Origin: Pontibacter ramchanderi | Lineage (GTDB): Bacteria > Bacteroidota > Bacteroidia > Cytophagales > Hymenobacteraceae | Assembly: GCF_002846395.1 (NCBI RefSeq) | Contig: NZ_PJMU01000001.1 | Coordinates: 620,001-684,000, forward strand | Reading direction: 5' to 3' | DNA: 64,000 nt | Part shown: positions 40,891 through 48,061 of the stretch, piece by piece | Numbering within the stretch: the stretch's first letter is position 1 | Layout: every line of letters begins with the position of its first letter | Notes under the pieces: generated by a model | What the model was told of the DNA's origin: nothing | Databases searched by the model: none | What the model saw: the letters and a program-made list of their open reading frames with translations, nothing else | Program-made: the position numbers and the translations under genes

Positions 40891-42300
40891 TTAATTGATC
40901 TCCTGTGCTAAGGTGAGGGCTTTGCGCAAAGCCATAAGTTTATTGTCCACTTCCTGCAGTTCGCTGTTTTCGTCAGAGGCAGCTACTATACCTGCACCGG
41001 CTTGGTAGAAGAGTTTGTAGTCTTTACTCAGGAAGGAGCGGATCATGATGGCGCTGTTGAAATTGCCGTTGAAGTCCATGAAGCCGATGCAGCCTCCGTA
41101 GAATGCGCGGTTGGTGGTTTCGTACTGATCGATCAGCTGCATAGCCTTGTATTTGGGAGCGCCTGAAAGCGTGCCAGCTGGGAAGGTACTGGCCACCATT
41201 TGCAGCGAATCCTCCTGCTGGTGGAGCTTTCCGGACACTTTGGATACCAGGTGAATCACGTGGGAGTAAAACTGTATTTCACGGAACGTTTCGACCTCCA
41301 CGCTGTGGCCGTTGCGGCTCAGGTCGTTGCGGGCCAGATCCACCAACATCACGTGCTCGGCGTTCTCCTTCGGATCGGCCAGAAGCTTTTCAGCCAAAGC
41401 GGCATCGGCCGCATCATCACCTGTTCTTCGGAAGGTACCCGCAATCGGAAAAATGCTCGCCTTGCCGTCTTTGATCACCAACTGCGCCTCGGGCGAGGAG
41501 CCAAAGATCTTGAAGTTGCCGTAATCGAAGTAGAAGAGGTATGGCGAGGGATTGACAGAACGTAGCGCACGGTACACGTTAAAGTCATCGCCCTGAAAAG
41601 CTTGCTCAAAACGGCGTGAGAGCACCAACTGAAACACATCGCCTCGGAAGCAGTGCTCCCTTGCCTTCTTTATATTCTGCAGAAAAGCCTCTCTGCCAAT
41701 GTTGCAAGCCTCCTCGCCTACTGACTTAAATGTATAGCTCGGAATGTTGCGGCTGTTGAGCAGAGCCTCCAGTTGTGAAATCCCGTCACTTTCTGCTTCA
41801 CCACAGGTATGTGAGAAAATATAAGCCTCATTGGTGAAGTGGTTGATCGCGATAATGTAGCGGTACACGGCATAATAAAGATCCGGCATCTGTTGGCGGT
41901 CGCTGCGCAACTCCAAGTCAATGTCCTCGAAATAGCGCACGGCATCATAGTTCATGTAGCCAAACAAACCATTGCTGATAAAGTTGAAGCTATTCTGCTC
42001 TGGCTCAAACCGACCGGCGAAAGAAGATAGGCGGGCAGGCACATCACTATCAGCCGCAATCGGCGTTTCAGAGATGCTGCCATCCGGGTATACTTCTGTC
42101 AGCACTTCATTTTCCGCCTTGATACTAGCCATCGGACTGCAGCAAATGTAGGAGAAGCTGTTCTCGGCGCCGTGGTAGTCAGAGCTCTCCAACAAAATGC
42201 TGTTCGGAAAGCGGTCGCGCAGCTTCAGGTATACACTCACGGGGGTGAGTGTGTCGGCGAGGAGGCGTTTATACTTTGTCGTGATCTTATATTTTGTCAT
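40891..42300 (-). CDS. trpE: Anthranilate synthase component I
   Basis: The 469-residue chorismate-binding protein makes anthranilate with TrpG. It has the N-terminal Trp-binding LLESSDY segment, then GDVFQLVLSRRF, FPIAGTFRRTG, LVDLARNDLSRNG, STFPAGTLSGAPKYKAMQLI and GGCIGFMDFNGN. Feedback inhibition by tryptophan is likely from the LLES motif. It is the first structural gene after the trp attenuator. Confidence 0.95.
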   Translation of the reverse strand: MTKYKITTKYKRLLADTLTPVSVYLKLRDRFPNSILLESSDYHGAENSFSYICCSPMASIKAENEVLTEVYPDGSISETPIAADSDVPARLSSFAGRFEPEQNSFNFISNGLFGYMNYDAVRYFEDIDLELRSDRQQMPDLYYAVYRYIIAINHFTNEAYIFSHTCGEAESDGISQLEALLNSRNIPSYTFKSVGEEACNIGREAFLQNIKKAREHCFRGDVFQLVLSRRFEQAFQGDDFNVYRALRSVNPSPYLFYFDYGNFKIFGSSPEAQLVIKDGKASIFPIAGTFRRTGDDAADAALAEKLLADPKENAEHVMLVDLARNDLSRNGHSVEVETFREIQFYSHVIHLVSKVSGKLHQQEDSLQMVASTFPAGTLSGAPKYKAMQLIDQYETTNRAFYGGCIGFMDFNGNFNSAIMIRSFLSKDYKLFYQAGAGIVAASDENSELQEVDNKLMALRKALTLAQEIN

Positions 42301-42320
42301 CGTTGAAATAGGGTTAAAAC

Positions 42321-42356
42321 AAAAAAAGCCTGCTGTTCAGGTGAACAGCAGGCTTT
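42321..42356 (-). terminator. Attenuator terminator of the trp operon
   Basis: On the minus strand a perfect 14-bp stem (42356-42343 with 42338-42325, loop of 4) is followed by seven T. It lies between the leader stop (42380) and trpE. The 5' arm contains CTGTTCAC (42348-42341), complementary to GTGAACAG in leader codons 19-21, giving the alternative antiterminator. Confidence 0.93.
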
Positions 42357-42379
42357 TATACCTTTGGCTATAGACTGTA

Positions 42380-42469
42380 TTAGCTTCTTAAATACAACAT
42401 AGCGGGTCTGTTCACGATACTTTGCGTAACGTGCCACCACCATGCAGTATGAAGAAGATTTTGGATCAT
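42380..42469 (-). CDS. trpL: Tryptophan leader peptide
   Basis: The 29-codon ORF (ATG at 42469) begins MIQNLLHTAWWWHVTQ and has three consecutive Trp codons at positions 10-12. A ribosome waiting there leaves codons 19-21 free to pair with the terminator 5' arm, so trpE is transcribed; with enough Trp-tRNA the ribosome covers them and the terminator forms. It follows an exact promoter by about 41 bases. Confidence 0.93.
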   Translation of the reverse strand: MIQNLLHTAWWWHVTQSIVNRPAMLYLRS

Positions 42470-42510
42470 GTTCTTTCTAAAATGGGTCGAAACAGTACAA
42501 CCCGATGTTG

Positions 42511-42541
42511 CAAAGGTAAAGGCTAAACCGAGGATTGCAAA
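42511..42541 (-). promoter_or_regulatory. Promoter of the trp operon
   Basis: The minus strand has TTTG (42541-42538), 19 bases, then TACCTTTG (42518-42511). This fits the Bacteroidetes -33/-7 consensus exactly. Transcription would start near 42505, giving about 35 untranslated bases before the Trp leader ATG. Confidence 0.8.
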
Positions 42542-42865
42542 TTCTTTTGAAATTTATTTTTGATCAAGAACAAACAACCGTGCTCTTTGTTTTCATAAAC
42601 AGAAAAGTGCATCTGCACTAAGATATAACTGCTAATTTGGGAGAGCAAATTCCACATTTGGGAAATCCCATCAAAGCAAATGGGGCACTCGCTTGCAATT
42701 AACCTTTGTTTGACAGGCATTTAGGCTTCCTTTCCCACAAAATCGTGATTAGGTCTGGTTTTTGTGAAGCATCATGTACACCAGCATTTATTTACCAGTT
42801 ACTTATGCTCAGTCAAACGGGTATGTGTAGGATGGAGTAAAGTTGAACGTATTTGAGATGGTTAT
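42542..42865. other. Intergenic region, nothing recognised
   Basis: This gap between the trp promoter and the next plus-strand gene is AT-rich. There is no ORF with family features, no strong hairpin and no copy of the iterated octamer. The promoter of the following gene must lie here but no exact -7 element was found near its start. Confidence 0.4.
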
Positions 42866-43273
42866 ATGAAATTGGTTCGCAACGAGATTTTACATAGACA
42901 AAGCAACATCCTGATAGAATTTAACCATGCCGAAGGATGGATCTATGTGAATTGGCGGGGCTACCAAAATTACGATACGGTGGTAAAGGGCTGTGAGAAA
43001 ATCCTCGAGCTCCTGCTTGAGACCAATTGTACCAAAGTGCTCAACGATAATACCAATGTGGAGGGTATCTGGTCAGGTGCCTCTAAATGGGTAGGCCAGG
43101 ACTGGTTTCCACGCATGCAGGCGGCTGGTCTGGAGTGTTTTGCCTGGGTATATTCTCCGAGTGCTTTTAGCAGGCTATCGGCCGAAAAATCTTTGCAACA
43201 CACAGAAGATATGAGCTTTATCAAAACATTTAACGATATAGAGGCGGCTAGCGACTGGTTGCGTGCCTGCTGA
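42866..43273 (+). CDS. STAS/SpoIIAA-like small protein of unknown function
   Basis: The 135-residue soluble protein has the length and strand pattern of SpoIIAA-like STAS proteins: an N-terminal strand pair (ILIEFNHAEGWIYVNWRGYQNYDTV), a helix and a central KVLNDNTNVEG strand-turn. It then has a conserved WSGASKWVGQDWFPRMQAAG and the terminal FNDIEAASDWLRAC. Related single-domain proteins are common in Cytophagales and may sense or bind partner proteins. The gene stands alone between the trp and hisGDCB operons. Confidence 0.5.
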   Translation: MKLVRNEILHRQSNILIEFNHAEGWIYVNWRGYQNYDTVVKGCEKILELLLETNCTKVLNDNTNVEGIWSGASKWVGQDWFPRMQAAGLECFAWVYSPSAFSRLSAEKSLQHTEDMSFIKTFNDIEAASDWLRAC

Positions 43274-43302
43274 ACAACAACCAACCGCTTAATCAACCAG
43301 AT

Positions 43303-43339
43303 AAAAAGGCTGACCGCTACCAAGCAGTCAGCCCTTTTT
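43303..43339. terminator. Bidirectional terminator between the STAS-like gene and hisB
   Basis: GGCTGAC (43308-43314) and GTCAGCC (43327-43333) form the stem, flanked by five A on one side and five T on the other, so it works for the plus-strand gene and for the end of hisGDCB. A single unpaired C lies next to the T-run. Confidence 0.85.
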
Positions 43340-43357
43340 ATTTACACCTACTCCTTA

Positions 43358-44452
43358 CTACAGGGTTCCCTTTGTGCTAGGTATAGAGTTGTCCTCCGGA
43401 TTCCGTTTCACGGCCATCTGAATGGCTTTGGCAAATCCCTTGAAGATCGCTTCGATCTTATGATGCTCGTTCTGCCCTTCCGCTTTGATATTGAGGTTGC
43501 ACTTAGAGGTATCGCTAAAGGACTTGAAAAAGTGAAAGAACATTTCGGTGGGCATGTCTCCTACTTTCTCGCGCTTGAAGTCAGCCTCCCAAACCGTCCA
43601 GGGTCTACCGCTGAAATCAATAGCCACTTGTGCCAACACATCGTCCATTGGCAGCAGAAAACCATAGCGGCTGATTCCCTTTTTATCACCTAACGCTGCC
43701 AAAAAGGCCTCGCCCAAAGCCAGACCGGTGTCTTCAATGGTGTGGTGCTCATCGATGTGCAGGTCGCCTTTTACCCGTAGGTTCAGGTCCAGTTTGCCGT
43801 GCTTGGCCAGTTGCTCAAGCATGTGGTCGAAAAAGCCCAGGCCGGTGTGGATGTTCATCTGCCCGGTTCCGTCCAGATTCAGGTCGATGGCAATGTCGGT
43901 TTCGTTGGTCTGTCGTCTGATGCTGGCTTTGCGGGCCGGGAGCTTCAGGAAGGTATAGATCTCGTCCCAGTCACTGGTGCTCAAAGCGGCCTCTTCTACT
44001 TGCTCATCGCCAATGAAAATAGCCTGAGCTCCCAGGTTTTTGGCCAGTTTCACATCTGTTAGTCGATCACCTATGACATAAGAGTTCGCCAGGTCATACT
44101 CCCCGGAAAGATACTTTTTCATCATGCCTATACCTGGTTTGCGGGTTTCCAGGCCCTCGTGCTCAAAACTGCGGTCGATCAGGATATCGGCGAACTCAAT
44201 GCCCTCTCCTTTCAGAATATCGAGCATTTTGTTCTGATAGGGCCAGAAGGTATGCTCCGGGTATGAATCAGTGCCGAGTCCATCCTGGTTGGTGACCATC
44301 ACCAATTCATAGTCCAGCTCGGTATAGATTTTGTAAAGGTTGCGAATCACTTTCGGCAGAAACTCAAACTTTTCGAAAGAGTCTACCTGAAAATCCGTTT
44401 TCGGCTCTACCAGAATAGTGCCGTCACGGTCTATAAATAATGCTTTTTTCAT
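43358..44452 (-). CDS. hisB: Bifunctional histidinol-phosphatase / imidazoleglycerol-phosphate dehydratase
   Basis: The 364-residue fusion has an N-terminal HAD phosphatase (about 1-165) with nucleophile Asp8 and Asp10 in [18 protein letters not shown] and [13 protein letters not shown]. The C-terminal dehydratase (about 178-364) has the two His-rich metal motifs [14 protein letters not shown] and [12 protein letters not shown]. This fused form is common in enterics and Bacteroidetes. It is the last gene of the hisGDCB operon, ahead of a bidirectional terminator. Confidence 0.95.
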   Translation of the reverse strand: MKKALFIDRDGTILVEPKTDFQVDSFEKFEFLPKVIRNLYKIYTELDYELVMVTNQDGLGTDSYPEHTFWPYQNKMLDILKGEGIEFADILIDRSFEHEGLETRKPGIGMMKKYLSGEYDLANSYVIGDRLTDVKLAKNLGAQAIFIGDEQVEEAALSTSDWDEIYTFLKLPARKASIRRQTNETDIAIDLNLDGTGQMNIHTGLGFFDHMLEQLAKHGKLDLNLRVKGDLHIDEHHTIEDTGLALGEAFLAALGDKKGISRYGFLLPMDDVLAQVAIDFSGRPWTVWEADFKREKVGDMPTEMFFHFFKSFSDTSKCNLNIKAEGQNEHHKIEAIFKGFAKAIQMAVKRNPEDNSIPSTKGTL

Positions 44453-44519
44453 TTTATTAATGTATCTCCTAGCGTGTATCAGGTTAAATGGAAAACTGTC
44501 CTTTAACCCGACTTATCGC

Positions 44520-45566
44520 TTATTTAAAATTAGAAATAGCCTGAAACAGCTGCTGGTTTTCGTCGACGGTACCAATTGAAATACGCAGGCACCCTTCGCA
44601 GCCTGGTAAGCTGGAACGGTTGCGCACCACAATCCCCTGTTCCAGCAGATAGGTATACAAACGATTGGCTTCCTTCACTTTCACCAACAGAAAATTGGCG
44701 TCTGATGGGTATACCTTTTCAACGGCATCCAGCGTCGGGAGTGCCTGCACCAGCATTTCCCTCTCCTGCACGATCTCCTCAATCATGTAAGTGAGTTGCT
44801 CTTCCTGCTCCAGTGCTTTCAGAGCCAGCTCCTGCGTAGCTTCGTTGATGTTGTAAGGCGGCTTGATCTTGTCGAGCAGCGCAATGATCTCCTCCGAGGC
44901 GAAGGCCATACCTAGCCGCAGACCGGCCATACCCCAGGCTTTGGAGAAAGTTTGCAGTACCACCAGGTTCGGATACTCCGCCAGGCGGGTAGTCCAGCTT
45001 GGTTCATCGGCAAAATCAATATAGGCTTCATCGACTATTACCAATCCATCAAAATTATCCAGCAGAGTCTCGATGCTCTCCGCCTCGATCAGGTTACCGG
45101 TCGGGTTGTTGGGCGAGCAGACAAAGATCAATTTCGTCGTGTCTTTCACATTTCGTAATACCTCCAGCACCGGGATCTGGAACTCAGGTGTCAACTGCAC
45201 AGCGTCCAGTTGCACCTCGTTCAGGTTGGCCGACACTTCATACATACCGTAGGTTGGTGGCAGGTGCAGCATGCTGTCCTGCCCCGGTCGACACACCATG
45301 CGGAATAACAGGTCGATGGCCTCGTCGGAGCCGTTGCCAAGGAATACTTGGGAAGGTTTCACCCCTTTTATTTCGGCGATCTTCTTCTTCAGCTTTTTCT
45401 GGTGCGGGTCTGGGTAGCGGTTATACCTTTCGCCAGCCAGACTGCCCAGGTTATTTTCATTCGCATCAATAAAGACACTGGCTGCCCCTTTGAACTCATC
45501 GCGGGCTGATGAGTAGGCTTTCATCTTCAGTACGTTCGGGCGTACGATATTTTCCAGGTTAAACAT
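44520..45566 (-). CDS. hisC: Histidinol-phosphate aminotransferase
   Basis: The 348-residue fold-type I PLP enzyme makes histidinol phosphate. It has FLGNGSDEAIDLLFR, SPNNPTGNLIE, IVDEAYIDFA and the Schiff-base Lys in TFSKAWGMAGLRLG. It overlaps hisD by eight bases and is 67 bases from hisB. Confidence 0.95.
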   Translation of the reverse strand: MFNLENIVRPNVLKMKAYSSARDEFKGAASVFIDANENNLGSLAGERYNRYPDPHQKKLKKKIAEIKGVKPSQVFLGNGSDEAIDLLFRMVCRPGQDSMLHLPPTYGMYEVSANLNEVQLDAVQLTPEFQIPVLEVLRNVKDTTKLIFVCSPNNPTGNLIEAESIETLLDNFDGLVIVDEAYIDFADEPSWTTRLAEYPNLVVLQTFSKAWGMAGLRLGMAFASEEIIALLDKIKPPYNINEATQELALKALEQEEQLTYMIEEIVQEREMLVQALPTLDAVEKVYPSDANFLLVKVKEANRLYTYLLEQGIVVRNRSSLPGCEGCLRISIGTVDENQQLFQAISNFK

Positions 45567-46851
45567 GTTGCACCTCCTTCAATCTGATACTCACAGCGTT
45601 TTTATGTGCCTCCAATCCCTCAGCGGCCGCCATCACCTCAATGGTTTTTCCGATGTTCTGCAAGCCTGCCGGCGTAATGTGCTGGAACGTGATCTTCTTG
45701 ACAAAGCTATCGAGCGACACGCCACTGTAGGCACGGGCATAGGCATTGGTAGGCAAGGTATGGTTTGTGCCGGAGGCATAATCACCGGCAGACTCCGGGC
45801 TATAGTTACCCAGGAAGACCGAACCGGCATTGGTGATTTCATCCAGCACCTCTTCAAAATTACTGATCGAAAGAATCAGGTGCTCCGGTGCGTACAGGTT
45901 CGAGAAAGCCAGCATTTCATCAACGTTGCTGAGCAATATACCCAGGCTGTTTTCCAACGCTTTGGCGGCAAACTCCCGGCGAGGCAGCACCGCAAGCTGC
46001 GCCTGCAACTCCTGCTCCACCCGGCTCAGCATGTCGGCTGAATTGCTGAGTAACACCACCTGCGAGTCTGCCCCGTGCTCGGCCTGTGACAAGAGGTCGG
46101 CCGCCACAAAAGCCGCGTCAGCTGACTCATCGGCAATGACCAGCACTTCGGATGGGCCTGCCGGCAGGTCGATAGCCACACCGGTTTTACTGAGCATCTG
46201 CTTGGCCACGGTTACGTACTGGTTTCCCGGACCAAAGATCTTGTTCACGGCAGGTATAGAGTCCGTGCCAAACGCCATGGCAGCTATTGCCTGCGCTCCA
46301 CCTACTTTGGCGATCTTATCTATACCTAAGAGGGAAGCCGTATAGCGAATGGCCGGATGTATCGATCCGCCTTTGCCGGGTGGTGTGCACAGTATTATTT
46401 CTTTGCATCCTGCCAATCGGGCCGGCACTCCTAACATCAGCAAGGTCGAAAACAAGGGGGCCGTACCTCCCGGAATGTAAAGGCCTACCCGGTCGATGGG
46501 CACGCTTTTTCGCCAGCATGTCACACCTGGCATTGTCTCCACCTGTTTCGGTTGCTCCGCCTGCTGGGCATGGAAAAGCTGTATATTACTGAATGCCTGC
46601 AAAATGGCAGCTTTTAACTCTTCAGACAGCTCAGCTTCAGCGGCGGCTATCTCATCTGCAGCAGCATAGAGCGCGTTCAATTGCACGCCATCATATTGCT
46701 GGGTCAAAGTACGCAGGGCATCGTCTCCCTGCTCCTGCACCAGCCGAAAAGTCTGGGCTATACCTGCCTCCAGGTCTTCAAAATGCTGTGTAGGCCGCTT
46801 AACCAGTTCCTGCCAGTCTGCTTTGGCTGGGTATTTAATTCTGCGCATCAT
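45559..46851 (-). CDS. hisD: Histidinol dehydrogenase
   Basis: The 430-residue zinc enzyme oxidises histidinol to histidine with NAD. It has GLYIPGGTAPLFSTLLMLGVPA, FGPGNQYVTVAKQ, DLPAGPSEVLVIADESA and LLSQAEHGADSQV, followed by the C-terminal ASGTNHTLPTNAYAR. Its start is within the hisG stop region (four-base overlap). No alteration was noted. Confidence 0.95.
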   Translation of the reverse strand: MMRRIKYPAKADWQELVKRPTQHFEDLEAGIAQTFRLVQEQGDDALRTLTQQYDGVQLNALYAAADEIAAAEAELSEELKAAILQAFSNIQLFHAQQAEQPKQVETMPGVTCWRKSVPIDRVGLYIPGGTAPLFSTLLMLGVPARLAGCKEIILCTPPGKGGSIHPAIRYTASLLGIDKIAKVGGAQAIAAMAFGTDSIPAVNKIFGPGNQYVTVAKQMLSKTGVAIDLPAGPSEVLVIADESADAAFVAADLLSQAEHGADSQVVLLSNSADMLSRVEQELQAQLAVLPRREFAAKALENSLGILLSNVDEMLAFSNLYAPEHLILSISNFEEVLDEITNAGSVFLGNYSPESAGDYASGTNHTLPTNAYARAYSGVSLDSFVKKITFQHITPAGLQNIGKTIEVMAAAEGLEAHKNAVSIRLKEVQHV

Positions 46852-47699
46852 ATGATCATTTTTTCGATTGGAACTACCAGTATACCTTGGGCACCGGCTT
46901 CCTTCAACTTTTCAATAATCTCCCAAAAATCATCTTCGTTGACTACGGAGTGCAGCGAACTCCAGCCCTTCTCGGCCAATGGAAGTATAGACGGCGACTT
47001 GGCGCCGGGCAACAGTTGACTGATCTCCTCTATTTTTTCGTTCGGGGCGTTGAGCAAAATATACTTCGCTTTCTGGGCACGCTGCACGGCGTGTATGCGG
47101 AAGAGCAACTTATTCAAAATCTCCTGTTTCTCTGCATCAAGACCGCCATTGGCGATCAGTACCGCCTGTGACTTAAACACCCGCTCCACTTCACGCAAGC
47201 CATTGCTGATAAGGGTACTACCTGAGCTCACAATATCGCAAATGGCGTCGGCCAGACCGATGCTGGGGGCAATCTCTACCGAACCGCTGATTGTATGTAT
47301 GTTGGCCTGCACGCCATTTTCGGTAAGGTAAGTCTGCAGAATTTTAGGGTAGGATGTTGCGATGCTCTTGCCTTGCAGATCACTGATACTGCTGTAGCTG
47401 TCACTTTTCGGAACAGCCAGTGACAAGCGGCATTTGGAGAAGCCGAGCTGTTCGACTGCCAGGTGTTGCATTCCTTCTTCTACCAGCACATTTTCTCCTA
47501 CTATGCCAATATCAGCAACGCCATCTGCCACATAGCCAGGAATGTCATCATCGCGCAGGTATAGGATCTCCAATGGGAAATTCGTTGATTCGGTTTTGAG
47601 TTTAAGCGAGCTGTTGATGAACGAAATGCCGCACTCACGAATGAGTTTTAGCGAGTCTTCACTCAGCCTGCCGGATTTTTGAATTGCTAAACGTAGCAT
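46848..47699 (-). CDS. hisG: ATP phosphoribosyltransferase (HisG long form)
   Basis: The first enzyme of histidine synthesis, 283 residues. The start is the ATG at 47699, because the protein then begins MLRLAIQKSGRLSEDS as in the family; a frame extending 24 codons further runs into the attenuator. It has GIVGENVLVE, KSIATSYPKIL and a C-terminal regulatory domain (about 205-283) typical of long HisG that is inhibited by histidine. No hisZ is needed. Confidence 0.94.
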   Translation of the reverse strand: MLRLAIQKSGRLSEDSLKLIRECGISFINSSLKLKTESTNFPLEILYLRDDDIPGYVADGVADIGIVGENVLVEEGMQHLAVEQLGFSKCRLSLAVPKSDSYSSISDLQGKSIATSYPKILQTYLTENGVQANIHTISGSVEIAPSIGLADAICDIVSSGSTLISNGLREVERVFKSQAVLIANGGLDAEKQEILNKLLFRIHAVQRAQKAKYILLNAPNEKIEEISQLLPGAKSPSILPLAEKGWSSLHSVVNEDDFWEIIEKLKEAGAQGILVVPIEKMII

Positions 47700-47739
47700 A
47701 TAAATTTTATGGATTAAGTAGGTACAAATAAGAAAGTCC

Positions 47740-47818
47740 TTGCCTGTGGCAAAGTACAGAAAGGGTATCAATACCCTTCAGGGGGCTATATGGTGTTATG
47801 ATTCCTCTTACGAGGAAT
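47740..47818 (-). promoter_or_regulatory. Attenuator region of the hisGDCB operon
   Basis: Three hairpins lie between leader and hisG. One at the leader stop has a 7-bp stem (arms 47812-47818 and 47801-47807). One is centred at 47769 (AAGGGTA/TACCCTT, 7 bp). A small one at 47740-47752 (TTGCC/GGCAA) is followed on the minus strand by GGACTTTCTTATTT. In addition TTGCCTGTGG of leader codons 18-21 is complementary to CCACAGGCAA at the last hairpin, a 10-base alternative pairing. The terminator is less obvious than in the other operons because the T-run is interrupted. Confidence 0.6.
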
Positions 47819-47906
47819 GATGGAAATGATGATGCGCAGCAGTACCACAGGCAACAGGCGCTGCCGTAGAAGTGAAAGAAATGATATGTAGCGTGGTTTT
47901 GCTCAT
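47808..47906 (-). CDS. hisL: Histidine leader peptide of the hisGDCB operon
   Basis: The 32-codon ORF (ATG at 47906) starts MSKTTLHIISFTSTAAP and has HHHFHH at positions 25-30, before SS and stop. It is placed between an exact promoter and hisG. Depletion of His-tRNA would stall ribosomes at the His run and change folding of the downstream hairpins. A longer in-frame reading starting near 48002 would begin upstream of the promoter and is unlikely. Confidence 0.9.
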   Translation of the reverse strand: MSKTTLHIISFTSTAAPVACGTAAHHHFHHSS

Positions 47907-47916
47907 ACTGCTGGGG

Positions 47917-47947
47917 CAAAGGTAAGCTGGTTTTTGGTTTATACAAA
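47917..47947 (-). promoter_or_regulatory. Promoter of the hisGDCB operon
   Basis: The minus strand has TTTG (47947-47944), 19 bases, then TACCTTTG (47924-47917), identical in spacing and -7 sequence to the trp promoter. Only ten bases separate it from the leader ATG, so the 5' UTR must be very short. Confidence 0.8.
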
Positions 47948-47980
47948 AAACTACCGATAATGTTTTCGACAGGTTTAATT

Positions 47981-48040
47981 TGGCCCTTAAATAAAAAGGC
48001 ACCCGTCAGTTACGACAAGTGCCTTTTTATTTAAGGGCCA
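47981..48040. terminator. Strong bidirectional terminator with a 22-bp stem
   Basis: Bases 47981-48002 and 48019-48040 are perfect reverse complements around a 16-base loop, with A- and T-runs inside the stem so that it can work in both directions. It lies 21 bases after the stop of the MBG-domain gene and upstream of the his promoter, insulating the two. Confidence 0.9.
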
Positions 48041-48061
48041 TAAAACCCTGCTGGTGTCAGC

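Noticed and set aside
47700..47771. N-terminal extension of HisG
   Set aside because: The added residues are not HisG-like and lie in the attenuator hairpins; MLRLAIQKSGRL at 47699 is the family start.
47808..48002. Longer version of the His leader starting near 48002
   Set aside because: It would begin upstream of the exact TTTG-N19-TACCTTTG promoter and inside the bidirectional terminator; the shorter start at 47906 fits both.
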